Made by a program: the position numbers and the translations under genes
Notes under the pieces: model-generated
The model's database searches: none
What the model saw: only the letters and a program-made list of their open reading frames with translations
What the model was told of the DNA's origin: nothing
Shown: positions 7,751 through 17,240 of the stretch, piece by piece
Layout: every line of letters begins with the position of its first letter
Numbering within the stretch: position 1 is the stretch's first letter
Source: an uncultured Faecalibacterium sp.
GTDB lineage: Bacteria > Bacillota > Clostridia > Oscillospirales > Ruminococcaceae
Direction: 5' to 3'
DNA length: 64,000 nt
NCBI GenBank assembly: GCA_934501115.1
Contig: CAKSTO010000003.1
Coordinates: forward strand, 38,856-102,855

Positions 7751-9580
7751 ATGAGTAAGATCATTGGTATCGACCTTGGTACTACCAACAGCTGCGTGGC
7801 TGTCATGGAGGGCGGCGAGCCCGTTGTTATCGCAAACTCTGAGGGTGCACGCACCACCCCGTCTGTGGTCGGCTTTACCAAGACCGGCGACCGTCTGGTG
7901 GGTCAGGTCGCAAAGCGTCAGGCCATCACCAACCCCGAGAACACGGTCGCTTCCATCAAGCGCTTCATGGGCACCGATCACAAGGTGACCCTGAACGGCA
8001 AGGAGTACACTCCCCAGCAGGTCAGCGCCATGATCCTGCAGAAGCTGAAGGCTGATGCCGAGGCTTATCTGGGCGAGACCGTCACCGAGGCCGTCATCAC
8101 CGTGCCTGCCTACTTCAACGACAGCCAGCGTCAGGCCACCAAGGACGCAGGCACCATTGCAGGCCTGAACGTCAAGCGTATCATCAACGAGCCCACTGCC
8201 GCTTCTCTGGCATACGGCATCGATAAGGAAGAAGACCAGAAGATCATGGTCTACGATCTGGGCGGCGGCACCTTCGATGTGTCCATCATCGAGATGGGCG
8301 ACGGCGTTACCGAGGTTCTGGCCACCAACGGCGATACCCATCTGGGCGGCGATGACTTCGATGAGCGCGTCATCAACTGGATGGCAGACGCCTTCCAGAC
8401 CGAGAACGGCATCGACCTGCGCAAGGACAAGATGGCTGCTCAGCGCCTGAAGGAAGCTGCCGAGAAGGCAAAGATCGAGCTGTCCAGCGCAATGAGCAGC
8501 CAGATCAACCTGCCCTTCATCACGGCTGACGCTACCGGCCCCAAGCACTTGGATATGACCCTGACCCGCGCAAAGTTCAACGAGCTGACCGCGGATCTGG
8601 TCGACCGCACCATGGGCCCCGTCCGCAAGGCTCTGCAGGATGCAGGCCTGCGTCCCTCTGACCTGAAGAAGGTTCTGATGGTCGGCGGCTCCACCCGTAT
8701 CCCCGCTGTCTACGACGCAGTCAAGAAGGAACTGAACTGCGAGCCCTTCAAGGGCATCAACCCCGATGAGTGCGTGGCTGTGGGTGCTGCTATTCAGGGC
8801 GGCGTGCTGCAGGGCGACGTCAAGGGTCTGCTGCTGCTGGATGTCACCCCGCTGAGCCTGGGCATTGAGACGCTGGGCGGTGTGTGCACCAAGATCATCG
8901 ACCGCAACACCACCATCCCCACCCACAAGAGTCAGGTGTTCTCCACCGCTGCGGACAACCAGCCCTCTGTTGAGGTCAACGTGCTGCAGGGCGAGCGTGA
9001 GTTCGCACGCGACAACAAGAGTCTGGGCGTCTTCCATCTGGACGGCATTGCTCCGGCTCCCCGTGGTGTGCCTCAGATCGAAGTTACCTTCGATATCGAT
9101 GCAAACGGCATCGTGAAGGTCAGCGCAAAGGATCTGGGCACCGGCAAGGAGCAGAACATCACCATCACCGCTTCCACCAACATGTCCAAGGAGGACATCG
9201 ACAAGGCTGTGAAGGAAGCTGAGCAGTTTGCTGCCGACGATAAGAAGAAGCGTGAAGAGGTCGATATCCGCAACGGTGCCGACCAGATGGTGTTCCAGAC
9301 CGAGAAGATGCTGAAGGAGAACGGCGACAAGCTGCCCGCAGACGTGAAGAGCGATGCCGAGGCAAAGCTTGCTGACCTGAAGACCGCTGTTCAGTCCGGC
9401 AACGTGGACGACATCAAGGCAAAGCAGGAAGCCCTGAGCCAGGTGTTCGAGAAGATGTATCAGGCAGCCGCTGCCGCACAGCAGGCCGCCGGTGCACAGC
9501 CCGGCCCCGATGCAGGCGCAAACAACCAGCAGAAGCCGGGTGATGACGGCGTTGTGGATGCCGACTTCAAGGAAGTCTGA
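7751..9580 (+). CDS. dnaK: Molecular chaperone DnaK (Hsp70)
   Basis: 609 residues, full family length. The ATPase domain opens [20 protein letters not shown]; phosphate-2 motif [13 protein letters not shown] is near residue 165 and the adenosine motif [12 protein letters not shown] near 310. The interdomain linker is [18 protein letters not shown]. The substrate-binding domain and helical lid follow, ending in an Ala/Gln-rich tail and the conserved acidic VVDADFKEV. It binds unfolded peptides in an ATP cycle with DnaJ and GrpE. GAGAGGAG sits eleven bases before the ATG. Confidence 0.98.
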   Translation: MSKIIGIDLGTTNSCVAVMEGGEPVVIANSEGARTTPSVVGFTKTGDRLVGQVAKRQAITNPENTVASIKRFMGTDHKVTLNGKEYTPQQVSAMILQKLKADAEAYLGETVTEAVITVPAYFNDSQRQATKDAGTIAGLNVKRIINEPTAASLAYGIDKEEDQKIMVYDLGGGTFDVSIIEMGDGVTEVLATNGDTHLGGDDFDERVINWMADAFQTENGIDLRKDKMAAQRLKEAAEKAKIELSSAMSSQINLPFITADATGPKHLDMTLTRAKFNELTADLVDRTMGPVRKALQDAGLRPSDLKKVLMVGGSTRIPAVYDAVKKELNCEPFKGINPDECVAVGAAIQGGVLQGDVKGLLLLDVTPLSLGIETLGGVCTKIIDRNTTIPTHKSQVFSTAADNQPSVEVNVLQGEREFARDNKSLGVFHLDGIAPAPRGVPQIEVTFDIDANGIVKVSAKDLGTGKEQNITITASTNMSKEDIDKAVKEAEQFAADDKKKREEVDIRNGADQMVFQTEKMLKENGDKLPADVKSDAEAKLADLKTAVQSGNVDDIKAKQEALSQVFEKMYQAAAAAQQAAGAQPGPDAGANNQQKPGDDGVVDADFKEV

Positions 9581-9639
9581 TAAAAAACACAGCAGTGTGT
9601 GCCCGGCCAAACCGGCGGACGCACGCGTAGAATAGCAAA

Positions 9640-9666
9640 AGCCGCTCCGGTTTTGCCGGAGCGGCT
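9640..9666 (+). other. Eleven-base-pair hairpin between dnaK and dnaJ
   Basis: AGCCGCTCCGG-TTTTG-CCGGAGCGGCT with only a weak T stretch after it on the plus strand. It is a plausible partial terminator or RNase-stop that lets some transcripts end after dnaK while others run into dnaJ. Confidence 0.5.
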
Positions 9667-9738
9667 CTTGCTGGTTATAGAGCGAGGAACCGACCGGGGC
9701 GTTTCCCGGGGAGGGCGTTCCCGGAGAGGTGAGTGGAT

Positions 9739-10917
9739 ATGGCACAGGAAAAGCGTGATTACTACGAAGTGCTGGGGGTATCCAAGACTGCGACCGATGC
9801 CGAGATCAAAAAGGCATACCGCAAGCTTGCAATGAAGTACCACCCAGACTATAACCCCGGCGACAAGGATGCCGAGGAAAAGTTCAAGGAAGTCAACGAA
9901 GCAAACGAGGTGCTTTCGGATGCGAAAAAGCGCCAGCTGTACGACCAGTACGGCTTTGCGGGCGTTGATCCTACCTATGCGGCGCAGAACGGCGGCGGCC
10001 CCGGTGCGGGCGGTTTCGGCGGCTTTGGCGGCGACGGTGTGGATCTGGGCGACATCTTTGGCGATATCTTTGGCGGCGGTTTCGGCGGCTTTGGCGGCTC
10101 GTCCCGCCATTCGAGCCCCAACGCCCCCCGCAAGGGTCAGGACATCCGGGTACGCATCACCCTGAGCTTTGACGAGGCGGTGCATGGCTGCAAGAAGAAC
10201 ATCACCATCACCCGCCAGCAGGAGTGCACCGAGTGCCACGGCAGCGGCTGTGCCGCCGGTTCCAGCCCCGAGACCTGCCCGGACTGCGGCGGCCGCGGCT
10301 TCGTGATCCGTCAGCAGCGCACCCCCTTTGGCGTGATGCAGACCCAGCAGCCCTGCTCCCGCTGCGGCGGCAAGGGCAAGCTGGTCAAGAACCCCTGCAA
10401 GGTCTGCCACGGCGCGGGCAAGGTGGCTGCCAAAAAGACGCTGGAGGTGTCCATCCCCATGGGCATCGACGACGACCAGAGCTTTGCACTGCGCGGCATG
10501 GGCGATGCCGGTGCCAACGGCGGCCCGTCCGGTGATGTGATCGTCATGGTCACGGTGCGCCCCAGCGAGGTGTTCCAGCGCGACGGCTACGATGTGTGGG
10601 TCACAGTGCCCATCACCTTCAGTCAGGCCGTGCTGGGCGACACCGTGCAGGTGCCCTCCATTGACGGCAAGGTGGAGTACACCGTGCCCGAAGGTACCCA
10701 GAGCGGCACCACCTTCCGTCTGCGCGGCAAGGGCATCCAGTATCTGAACGGCCGCGGCCGCGGTGATATGTACGTCAAGTGCGAGGTGGAGATCCCCAAA
10801 AAGCTGAACAAGACCCAGCGGGACGCCCTGAAGAAATTCGAGGGCACCCTGAAAGAGGAAAACTATGAAAAGCGCAAGGGCTTCTTCAAAAAGCTGAAAG
10901 AAATGTTCAACTCCTGA
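9739..10917 (+). CDS. dnaJ: Co-chaperone DnaJ
   Basis: 392 residues from ATG 9739; the GTG at 9733 touches the ribosome site and is rejected. The J domain has the HPD motif in [12 protein letters not shown]. The Gly/Phe linker follows ([21 protein letters not shown]). The zinc region has all four CxxCxGxG repeats: [32 protein letters not shown]. Two C-terminal beta domains follow. DnaJ delivers substrates to DnaK and triggers its ATPase. It follows dnaK by 158 bases and ends at a strong terminator. Confidence 0.97.
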   Translation: MAQEKRDYYEVLGVSKTATDAEIKKAYRKLAMKYHPDYNPGDKDAEEKFKEVNEANEVLSDAKKRQLYDQYGFAGVDPTYAAQNGGGPGAGGFGGFGGDGVDLGDIFGDIFGGGFGGFGGSSRHSSPNAPRKGQDIRVRITLSFDEAVHGCKKNITITRQQECTECHGSGCAAGSSPETCPDCGGRGFVIRQQRTPFGVMQTQQPCSRCGGKGKLVKNPCKVCHGAGKVAAKKTLEVSIPMGIDDDQSFALRGMGDAGANGGPSGDVIVMVTVRPSEVFQRDGYDVWVTVPITFSQAVLGDTVQVPSIDGKVEYTVPEGTQSGTTFRLRGKGIQYLNGRGRGDMYVKCEVEIPKKLNKTQRDALKKFEGTLKEENYEKRKGFFKKLKEMFNS

Positions 10918-10928
10918 ATAACAGCGCA

Positions 10929-10964
10929 AATCCCCCGGTATCTTGCGATGCCGGGGGATTTTTT
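10929..10964 (+). terminator. Terminator of the heat-shock operon
   Basis: Thirteen-pair stem ATCCCCCGGTATC / GATGCCGGGGGAT with loop TTGC, then six T. It starts 12 bases after the dnaJ stop. Confidence 0.9.
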
Positions 10965-11013
10965 GTGCAAAAATTGAGGAAGGCAGCAGCTTGAGACTGA
11001 TTCGTGAAAAAAA

Positions 11014-11100
11014 CCTCAGAGAAATCCGCAGATCTCTCTGAGGGGCAAATGAAAAATGATCGTTCCGCTGTTTATGGCCAGAGCAAAGCGGAGGTCGTTC
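11014..11100 (-). repeat. CTGCGG-loop 3' module (half element) after the flavoprotein gene
   Basis: Minus orientation, starting eight bases after the stop at 11108. The terminal motif CCTCCGCTTTGCTCTGG (complement of 11078-11094) is followed by CATAAACAGCGGAA and a 12-pair stem with one mismatch (11014-11025 / 11032-11043) around the loop, which reads CTGCGG on the minus strand. A T run follows (complement of 11006-11013). Likely terminator of the minus-strand gene. Confidence 0.7.
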
Positions 11101-11107
11101 TGGATTG

Positions 11108-12514
11108 TCAGCAGCCTTCTTTTTCTGCCAGCTTACGCCCCATGAGCACGCCCATGACCGAAGCCATCATCAGGCCGCGGGTCCAGCCGGAGGAGTCGCC
11201 CAGACAGTGCAGACCCCGGATGTTGGTGTCGAGGTTTGCGTCCATCTTGACTTTGTTGGAGTAGAACTTCAGCTCCGGGCTGTACAGCAGGGTCTCGTTG
11301 GCGGCAAAGCCGGGCACGACCATATCCAGCATCTTGATAAACTCGATGATGTTGGTCATGGCACGGTAGGGCATGGCGGCGGTGATGTCGCCCGCCACGG
11401 CGTCCTTCAGGGTAGGCTTCACGTTGGACTGTGCCAGCTCCTTCTGCCATGTGCGCTTGCCGTCCAGAATGTCGCCGTAGCGCTGCACCATGATATGGCC
11501 TGCGCCCAGCATGTTGGTCAGCTCGCCCACCTTCTGGGCGTAGGCAATGGGCTGGTTGAAAGGCTCGGTGAAGTTGTGGGAGACCAGAATGGCAAGGTTG
11601 GTGTTCTCGCTCTTTTTCTCCTTGAAGCTGTGGCCGTTGACCACAGCAAGGTCGTTGTCATAGTTTTCCTGCGCCACAAAGCCGCCGGGGTTCTGGCAGA
11701 AGGTGCGCACCTTGTTCTTCCAGGGCTTGGGGTAGCCGATGAGCTTGGACTCATACAGCACCTTGTTCACCTTTTCCATGACTTCGTTGCGGCACTCCAC
11801 GCGCACGCCGATGTCGACGGTGCCGGGCTTATGGGCGATGTGGTGCTCCGCGCAGATCTTTTCCAGCCAGTCTGCGCCGCGGCGGCCGGTGCCGATGACC
11901 ACTTCGTCTGCATACACGCTGCGCAGCTGGTCGCCGTCCTTCAGCAGCACGCCCTTGCACTCCTCGTTCTCAAGGATGATGTTCTCACACTCGGTATTGA
12001 ACAGCATCTCCACGCCGCTGCCGGCCAGATGGTTCTGGATGGCCAGATACAGCTCCTGCGCTTTCTCGGTGCCCAGATGCCGGATGGGGCAGTCCACCAG
12101 CTTCAGGCCGGCATGGATGGCGTTCTTGCGGATCTCCTTGATGTCCTCGCCGGTGTAGATGCCCTCCACGTGGGGGTCGGCACCGAACTCCAGATAGATC
12201 TTGTCGGTGTAGTCGATGAGCTCCTGTGCAAACTCCTCCCCGATCAGGCTGGGCAGGTCGCCGCCCACCTCATAGGACAGGCTCAGCTTGCCGTCGGAGA
12301 AGGCACCCGCGCCGGAAAAACCGGTGGTGATGGCGCAGGTGGGGCGGCAGTTGACGCAGTGGCCGAGCTCGGCCTTGGGGCAGTGACGTTTTTCCACCGG
12401 CTTGCCTTTTTCCACCAGCAGGATCTTCTTTTTGCTGCCGCGGCGCAGCAACTCCACGGCGGTAAAAATACCGGCCGGGCCGGCACCGACGATGATCAGG
12501 TCGTATTTTTCCAT
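11108..12514 (-). CDS. NAD(P)/FAD-dependent oxidoreductase (COG2509 type)
   Basis: 468 residues. The N-terminus YDLIIVGAGPAGIFTAVEL is a dinucleotide-binding site, followed by GKPVEKRHCPKAELGHC and TGFSGAGAFSDGKL, both features of the uncharacterised FAD-dependent dehydrogenase family COG2509. The C-terminus GLHCLGDSSGWTRGLMMASV is the second FAD contact. The Cys cluster HCVNCRPTC (residues about 52-60) could hold metal or a disulfide. The reaction is unknown. It faces the heat-shock operon convergently and has a miniature element directly upstream. Confidence 0.9.
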   Translation of the reverse strand: MEKYDLIIVGAGPAGIFTAVELLRRGSKKKILLVEKGKPVEKRHCPKAELGHCVNCRPTCAITTGFSGAGAFSDGKLSLSYEVGGDLPSLIGEEFAQELIDYTDKIYLEFGADPHVEGIYTGEDIKEIRKNAIHAGLKLVDCPIRHLGTEKAQELYLAIQNHLAGSGVEMLFNTECENIILENEECKGVLLKDGDQLRSVYADEVVIGTGRRGADWLEKICAEHHIAHKPGTVDIGVRVECRNEVMEKVNKVLYESKLIGYPKPWKNKVRTFCQNPGGFVAQENYDNDLAVVNGHSFKEKKSENTNLAILVSHNFTEPFNQPIAYAQKVGELTNMLGAGHIMVQRYGDILDGKRTWQKELAQSNVKPTLKDAVAGDITAAMPYRAMTNIIEFIKMLDMVVPGFAANETLLYSPELKFYSNKVKMDANLDTNIRGLHCLGDSSGWTRGLMMASVMGVLMGRKLAEKEGC

Positions 12515-12574
12515 TTTCTCTTTTTCCTTTATATGATTTTATTTGATTAAGCCTGTATTATAGAGGCTGACGGC

Positions 12575-12720
12575 CTCGCCCTCTCCGTCTGCTCCCGTTG
12601 GTCGCATCCACCTCTCCCAAAGTGAGAGGCTTTGGCAGTACGGGAAAGTTTCCGGTTTTGCCAAGGGCTCCCACTTTGGGGGAGCTGGCAAACCCGTAAG
12701 GGTTTGACTGAGAGGGTGAG
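12575..12720 (+). mobile_element. Miniature inverted-repeat element, 146 bases
   Basis: Terminal repeats CTCGCCCTCTCCGTC (12575-12589) and GACTGAGAGGGTGAG (12706-12720) match at 13 of 15 positions as an inverted pair. The interior shows CTCTCCCAAAGTGAGAG and GGGCTCCCACTTTGGGGGAGC stems and a GGCTTTGGCAGTACGG block. No coding capacity. It ends five bases from the DUF308 stop and fills the region upstream of the flavoprotein gene, so it may supply that gene's leader or promoter. Confidence 0.7.
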
Positions 12721-12724
12721 CCAG

Positions 12725-13432
12725 TTAATCTTCCTCGTTCTCCTGCTCCACAGTGGCGCTCTCGTCCACCTCGTCCAGCTCTACGGCACTGGCCTCCGCG
12801 TCGGTGCGGGTCACATCCGGGGCGACCACGCCGTCGCCGTTCAGGTCTTCACCGGTCAGGGACTCCAGCATGGACTGGGTCTCCGGATGCAGCTTGGAAA
12901 AGCGGCGCACAGCCAGCACGGTGTACAGGGCGCTGAGCAGGTTGATGGAACCTTCCACGATGAGGATGATGCCGATGGCCATCACCAGCGTTTCCATGGT
13001 GCCGAAGGGATTCAGGATCATGACAACACCCAGCACTACGCTGAGCACCGGCAGCAGCAGAAAACCTTTCCAGCTGTCGTAGCCGCAGCGGCGCAGGTCG
13101 AGGGCGTTCTGCACCCGGCTGATGCTGTCGAAGACCACGAACAGGCCGAACACGATGGGCAGGATGCTCACCACGATGTCGCTGCGCAGGATCAGAAAAA
13201 CGCCCAGTGCAAGACAGATGATGCCGGAGATCAGGGTCAGCTGACTTTGGAACACGCCGCGCTCCACCACGAAATAGCGGATCAGCTGCACGGCGGCGCA
13301 GGCCAGCACCACGGCGCCCAACGCGTAGCACACGATGTTCAGAGCGGTGGTGGGCTTCATCAGCAGAAAGACCCCCAGACCCAGATACAGCGCACTCATA
13401 AGAACCAGATTCCACTTCAGCTTTTTTACCAT
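12725..13432 (-). CDS. DUF308 / HdeD-like membrane protein
   Basis: 235 residues from ATG 13432 (a GTG nine bases up is possible). Six hydrophobic segments in residues 5-180 in paired repeats (for example YLGLGVFLLMKPTTALNIV, then ILPIVFGLFVVFDSISRVQNAL), the DUF308 pattern. The last 50 residues are acidic and cytoplasmic (GEDLNGDGVVAPDV then VELDEVDESATVEQENEED). HdeD in E. coli relates to acid stress, but no function is established for this branch. It lies 46 bases after the MATE gene, so they are probably co-transcribed. Confidence 0.8.
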   Translation of the reverse strand: MVKKLKWNLVLMSALYLGLGVFLLMKPTTALNIVCYALGAVVLACAAVQLIRYFVVERGVFQSQLTLISGIICLALGVFLILRSDIVVSILPIVFGLFVVFDSISRVQNALDLRRCGYDSWKGFLLLPVLSVVLGVVMILNPFGTMETLVMAIGIILIVEGSINLLSALYTVLAVRRFSKLHPETQSMLESLTGEDLNGDGVVAPDVTRTDAEASAVELDEVDESATVEQENEED

Positions 13433-13478
13433 AGAGATCACGTTCCTTTCGTTTGCAAGGCGTTTGCCCGCACCCGGG

Positions 13479-14864
13479 TCAGTGGTACAGGGGTGCGATG
13501 GTCGTTTTGTTGATACGGGCGTAGAAGGCCAGACTCATCAGGATGCTGACAACCTCGGCGATGAGAAAAGCCCACCAGACATGGTTGACATTGCCGGTCT
13601 GCGCCAGCAGCCATGCGGCCGGCAGCAGCACGAACAGCTGACGGCAGACCGATACGGTAAGGCTGAAGATGCCGTTGCCCAGTGCCTGAAACACCGAGCT
13701 GAGCACGATGCTGACACCCGCCAGCAGAAAATGCAGGCAGATGATGCGCATGGCCGGGATGCCGATGGTCAGCATGGCATCGCTGGCCGCAAAGATGCCC
13801 AGCACCTGCCGGGGCGCGAACTGGAAGATGCAGAAACCCGCCAGCATGATGCATTCGGCGTAGCACACCGACAGCTTGATGGTCTTTTTCACACGGTCCG
13901 GGCTGCGGGCACCGTAGTTGTAGCTGATGATGGGCACCATGCCGTTGTTCAGGCCGAAAATGGGCATGAATACGAAGCTCTGCAGCTTGAAGTAAACGCC
14001 GAACACCGCCACAGCCGTGGCCGAGAAAGCCATCAGGATCAGGTTCATGCCGAAGGTCATCAGGCTGCCCACGCACTGCATGGCGATGCTGGGCAGACCC
14101 ACCGTGTAGATGCGGCCAATGGCCTTTGCGCTGGGGCGGAAGCCCTTGAAGCTGATCTGGATGTCCGGGTTTTTGTTCAGATTGAAAAACAGGGTCATGC
14201 CTGCGCCGCAGAACTGGCCGATGACCGTTGCCGCGGCGGCACCGGTGGTGCCGGACAGCGCCTCGCCGCAATAACCGAAGATGAAGATGGGATCCAGAAT
14301 GATGTTTACCACGGCACCCACCAGCTGGCTGATCATGCTCAGCTGGGTGCGGCCGGTCGCGGCCAGCAGCTTTTCGCCCATGGTCTGGGTGAACAGGCCG
14401 AGGCTGAAGATGCAGCACACCGACAGATACCGGATGCCCTGCTGCGCGATCTCTGCGTTACTGGTTTGTGCATAGAAATAGGGCTTCATGCAGGTCAGGC
14501 CGACAACGAGAAAGACTGCGAAGCTGCACAGTGAAAGAAAAATGCCGTTCTCTGCCGTAACGTTAGCGCGGCGCTGGTTCTTTTCGCCCAGACTCTTGGA
14601 CAGCAGGGCGTTGACGCCCACGCCGGTGCCTACGCCCACGGCGATCATCACGTTCTGCAGCGAGAACGCCAGCGAGACGGCGGTGAGGGCGCTTTCGCTC
14701 ACATGAGAGACGAACACCGAGTCCACCACATTGTAAAGCGCCTGCACCAGCATGGAGATCATCATGGGTACGCTCAGCTTGACCAGAAGAGGGTTGATCT
14801 CCATGGTGCCCATGATGTTTTCCCGCGCGGCGGCGGGAGAGGTTTGGGGTTGCTTTGTTTCCAC
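13479..14864 (-). CDS. MATE-family efflux transporter
   Basis: 461 residues from GTG 14862-14864, chosen because AAAGGAG lies five bases upstream. Twelve membrane segments in two homologous halves; MATE features include LVKLSVPMMISMLVQALYNVVDSVF at the first helix (read as consecutive blocks), ALLSKSLGEKNQ and SLFTQ-type QTMGEKLLAATGRT. Such proteins exchange cations (Na+ or H+) for drugs or metabolites; the substrate cannot be read from sequence. A candidate promoter (14904-14933) precedes it. DUF308 follows. Confidence 0.93.
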   Translation of the reverse strand: METKQPQTSPAAARENIMGTMEINPLLVKLSVPMMISMLVQALYNVVDSVFVSHVSESALTAVSLAFSLQNVMIAVGVGTGVGVNALLSKSLGEKNQRRANVTAENGIFLSLCSFAVFLVVGLTCMKPYFYAQTSNAEIAQQGIRYLSVCCIFSLGLFTQTMGEKLLAATGRTQLSMISQLVGAVVNIILDPIFIFGYCGEALSGTTGAAAATVIGQFCGAGMTLFFNLNKNPDIQISFKGFRPSAKAIGRIYTVGLPSIAMQCVGSLMTFGMNLILMAFSATAVAVFGVYFKLQSFVFMPIFGLNNGMVPIISYNYGARSPDRVKKTIKLSVCYAECIMLAGFCIFQFAPRQVLGIFAASDAMLTIGIPAMRIICLHFLLAGVSIVLSSVFQALGNGIFSLTVSVCRQLFVLLPAAWLLAQTGNVNHVWWAFLIAEVVSILMSLAFYARINKTTIAPLYH

Positions 14865-14903
14865 GTTTGCTCCTTTTTTGACATTGGGATGGTTTTTGCC
14901 AGA

Positions 14904-14933
14904 GATATATTGCCGCACTTGTGCAGCTGGCAA
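14904..14933 (-). promoter_or_regulatory. Candidate promoter of the MATE gene
   Basis: Minus strand TTGCCA (complement of 14928-14933), 18 bases, TATATC (complement of 14904-14909), about 40 bases before the GTG start. Confidence 0.4.
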
Positions 14934-14968
14934 GGCTTCTGAAAACCGGAAACGGCATCAGCGCCCGG

Positions 14969-15053
14969 GTTGCGGCTCCCAGCGTCCACTTCGTGACCGC
15001 CCATGCGGCACTCGTGTCCTGCTGGCCGCTGCCCCAACGGCTCCTCCCTGCAT
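14969..15053 (-). repeat. Dispersed repeat C, copy 1
   Basis: On the minus strand this stretch runs from GCAGGGAGGAG through GTTGGGGCAGCGGCCAGCA to ACGCTGGGAGCCGCAAC. A clearly related copy is at 44275-44357 on the plus strand with the same block order. Short open frames across it encode a DAGSRN-type peptide in both copies, but no gene is supported. The rest of the gap (15054-15138) holds a CTTCCCCCGG-CCGGGGGAAG palindrome. Confidence 0.65.
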
Positions 15054-15137
15054 TCCCTCTTTTGTCGCTATGCGACATCTTCCCCCGGCCGGGGGAAGTC
15101 TTTGGCCGCAGGCCGCGGTCGTCGCCGTTGCCCGAAA

Positions 15138-15169
15138 CGTGGGCAGGGCGCTTGCACACCCTGCCCACG
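15138..15169 (-). terminator. Hairpin after the cytidylate-kinase-like gene
   Basis: Eleven-pair stem CGTGGGCAGGG / CCCTGCCCACG with a ten-base loop, 36 bases after the minus-strand stop. The following T run is short (GTTTCGG), so termination may be partial. Confidence 0.5.
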
Positions 15170-15204
15170 CTGCAGCGTTGTTTTATTTTGAAGCGCCCGG
15201 GCGG

Positions 15205-15810
15205 TCAGCCGAGGCTCTTCTCCTTGGCGGCGGCTGCGTCGAGGATCATCTTCACGCAGGTCTCGCGGCCAAGGGCGGCATTGATGGCCAGATCATAGTT
15301 GTGGGCATCGCCCCAGCGGTTCTGGGTATAGTAATTGTAGTAGGCCGAACGGTTGCGGTCGGTCTTTTCCAACTCGTCTTTGATGCCTTTTGCGTCCTTA
15401 GCCTTGACCAGAGGGTTGGTCTTGGCGTATTCCAGCCGCCAGTCCTTGGGTGCGTAGACGAACACACGCAGCACATCCTTGCGCTCGCGCAGCACGTAGT
15501 CGCCGCAGCGGCCCAGGATCACGCAGGGGCCTTCCTCGGCGAGCTGCTTGATGATGCGGCTCTGCAGAATGAACACCTGATCGCCCAGCGGCAGCTCGTT
15601 GCCCATGGTGTACAGGCTGTACAGCAGGCTGTGGGTATGCCGCTTCTCGCTGGCAGCAACGGCTTCTTCCGAAAGGCCGGAGTGCTTTGCTGCCAGGGTG
15701 ATCAGCTCTTTGTCGTATAGCTTGATGCCCAGTGCATTTGCTACGTCTTCAGCGATGTAGCGGCCGCCAGTGCAGTATTCACGTCCCAAAGTGATGATCG
15801 TCTTTGCCAT
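15205..15810 (-). CDS. Cytidylate-kinase-like family protein
   Basis: 201 residues. It opens MAKTIITLGREYCTGGRYIA, a P-loop variant of the Cytidylate_kin2 (AAA_26) family, in which GREYGSGG is usual. CVILGRCGDYVLRERKDVLRVFVYA and a DRNRSAYYNYYT block follow the family pattern. Members may phosphorylate nucleotides, but the canonical Lys of the P-loop is not evident, and the role is unknown. TAGGAGG sits seven bases from the ATG. It is last in a run with the C39-fold and DUF624 genes. Confidence 0.85.
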   Translation of the reverse strand: MAKTIITLGREYCTGGRYIAEDVANALGIKLYDKELITLAAKHSGLSEEAVAASEKRHTHSLLYSLYTMGNELPLGDQVFILQSRIIKQLAEEGPCVILGRCGDYVLRERKDVLRVFVYAPKDWRLEYAKTNPLVKAKDAKGIKDELEKTDRNRSAYYNYYTQNRWGDAHNYDLAINAALGRETCVKMILDAAAAKEKSLG

Positions 15811-15854
15811 AATGTGTTCCTCCTATGTCTTGATCTATTTGGCACAGCCGGCTG

Positions 15855-17216
15855 TTACCCCGGCTGTTCCGATGCTTGAGAGACAGGCTGCGCCGGTGCG
15901 GTGCGGGGCTTTGGCAGCCGCACCTCTGCCACCCGCATGGTGCCGGTCTGATCCACCGCGTACACGCTGCAGCGGCCGCCCTCGGCCATCTGCGCTTCCG
16001 GAAAACGGATGCCGCCGTCCAGGGTGCGCTCCATGCGGTGGAAGGTGCGGTGTGCGGTGGTGGCATGCGCCACGCCGTCGTGCAGCGCGTAGGCCGTCCA
16101 GCCGGAAAAATCCTCCGGCAGAGCGTCCCGCGCACCGTGCCGCTCGAAATAGTAGACTCCCTCTTTTTCGCCGGGGATCAGCTCACAGCGCAGCCGGCGC
16201 GGGCGGTTGGCAGAGACATCCCGGGGCTTGTGGCGCAAAGCGATGGCACGCCCGGTAAAGTAGCGCATAAAATCCACCAGCGCCATGGTGCGGTTCACTG
16301 CGCCGTCGGAATCGGCGGTGGGGTCGTTCAAAAGCACATAATCCGCCATCACGGCATCGTCATGGCCGAAGCCCCGCAGCCCCATCCAGACCCGCACCGG
16401 GTCACGCTGGCCGCGGATGCGCCGCTCCACTTGTACCGCCACACAGCAGTCGTCGTGGATCTGCGCCCGCAGGTCGGCAAGATCCATCCATGCCTGCCAG
16501 CAGGGGTAGCCGCAGCAGCCTGCGGCGGCCGCGGCAAAGGCGGCGTTGCCGGTGCTGCTGTTGGCCATATCCTCCATGACATAGGCTGCTTCCTCAGGCA
16601 GGATGTCCTCGCCGGTGCAGTTCATCAGCGCAGCCATCACCAGCGGCAGATCCATGGCGCGGCCAAAGCTGGGGTCGTGGGCGGAAAGGCAGTATTCCGG
16701 CAGATAGAGCCGACGGTTCAGCGGGTGGCCGTTGCGCTTTTCCCAGGTCAGGGGGCGCACGGCGGCGGCCAGAAGCCGCACGGCGGGGGAGACTTTGTCG
16801 TCGTTGGTGGAAAGGTTCACCTGCAGCTGCACGCCGGTGCCGCCGCCGGGGGTGGCCACCGTGACGGTATCTCCCATCAGAAAGACCATGCCGTCCTCGC
16901 TTTGGGAGCTGCAGCTGCACCGTGGGTAGCCCGGAGCCCATTTGCCAAAGCTCAGCCAGCCTGTCCAGCTGCCGCCGGCATAGACCCTGCAGCGCACCTC
17001 CACCATGGTGTTGTGGGGGGCAAAGGCGTTCCAGCTGACATTCAGGTTGCAGAAAGCCGGCATGGCAAACTCGGGGGTGGTGTAGCTGCCGTACAGCAGG
17101 CTGCGCCCGGCCACGCTGTCCAGCACGAGGGCGCCGTTTTCCAGCGCGACATTGTCCAGCTGCCCGCGGGAGAAGGTCTCGGTGCCCTGCAGGACAAGAT
17201 TATTTCGTTGCTCCAT
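15855..17216 (-). CDS. C39-fold peptidase-like protein, probably inactive
   Basis: 453 residues, no signal peptide. Residues about 30-150 look like a beta-sandwich (MVEVRCRVYAGGSWTGWLSF). Residues about 165-320 resemble Peptidase_C39_2: LPEYCLSAHDPSF aligns with the start of the papain-like core, and HDDAVMADYVLLNDPTA with the His and Asp-Pro region. The position where C39 enzymes carry the catalytic Cys (before the first core helix) reads RAMDLPLVMAAL, with no Cys, so catalysis is doubtful. A beta-rich C-terminal domain follows. Lies 24 bases after DUF624 and 44 before the kinase-like gene, so they probably form one operon. Assignment is by pattern only. Confidence 0.65.
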   Translation of the reverse strand: MEQRNNLVLQGTETFSRGQLDNVALENGALVLDSVAGRSLLYGSYTTPEFAMPAFCNLNVSWNAFAPHNTMVEVRCRVYAGGSWTGWLSFGKWAPGYPRCSCSSQSEDGMVFLMGDTVTVATPGGGTGVQLQVNLSTNDDKVSPAVRLLAAAVRPLTWEKRNGHPLNRRLYLPEYCLSAHDPSFGRAMDLPLVMAALMNCTGEDILPEEAAYVMEDMANSSTGNAAFAAAAAGCCGYPCWQAWMDLADLRAQIHDDCCVAVQVERRIRGQRDPVRVWMGLRGFGHDDAVMADYVLLNDPTADSDGAVNRTMALVDFMRYFTGRAIALRHKPRDVSANRPRRLRCELIPGEKEGVYYFERHGARDALPEDFSGWTAYALHDGVAHATTAHRTFHRMERTLDGGIRFPEAQMAEGGRCSVYAVDQTGTMRVAEVRLPKPRTAPAQPVSQASEQPG

Positions 17217-17240
17217 GGGGGCGCATCTCCCTTCGGAAAG

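Noticed and set aside
14563..15168. 201-residue minus frame over the MATE start region
   Set aside because: It overlaps the true MATE start in another frame and reads through the dispersed repeat; no ribosome site.
15138..15169. tRNA-like or rRNA fragment near the cytidylate-kinase-like gene
   Set aside because: Only one stem is present; no cloverleaf arms or anticodon.
15861..17216. Active C39 exporter peptidase for the double-glycine peptides
   Set aside because: The protein lacks the ABC transporter parts and an evident catalytic Cys and lies about 42 kb away, so it is not offered as the processing enzyme.
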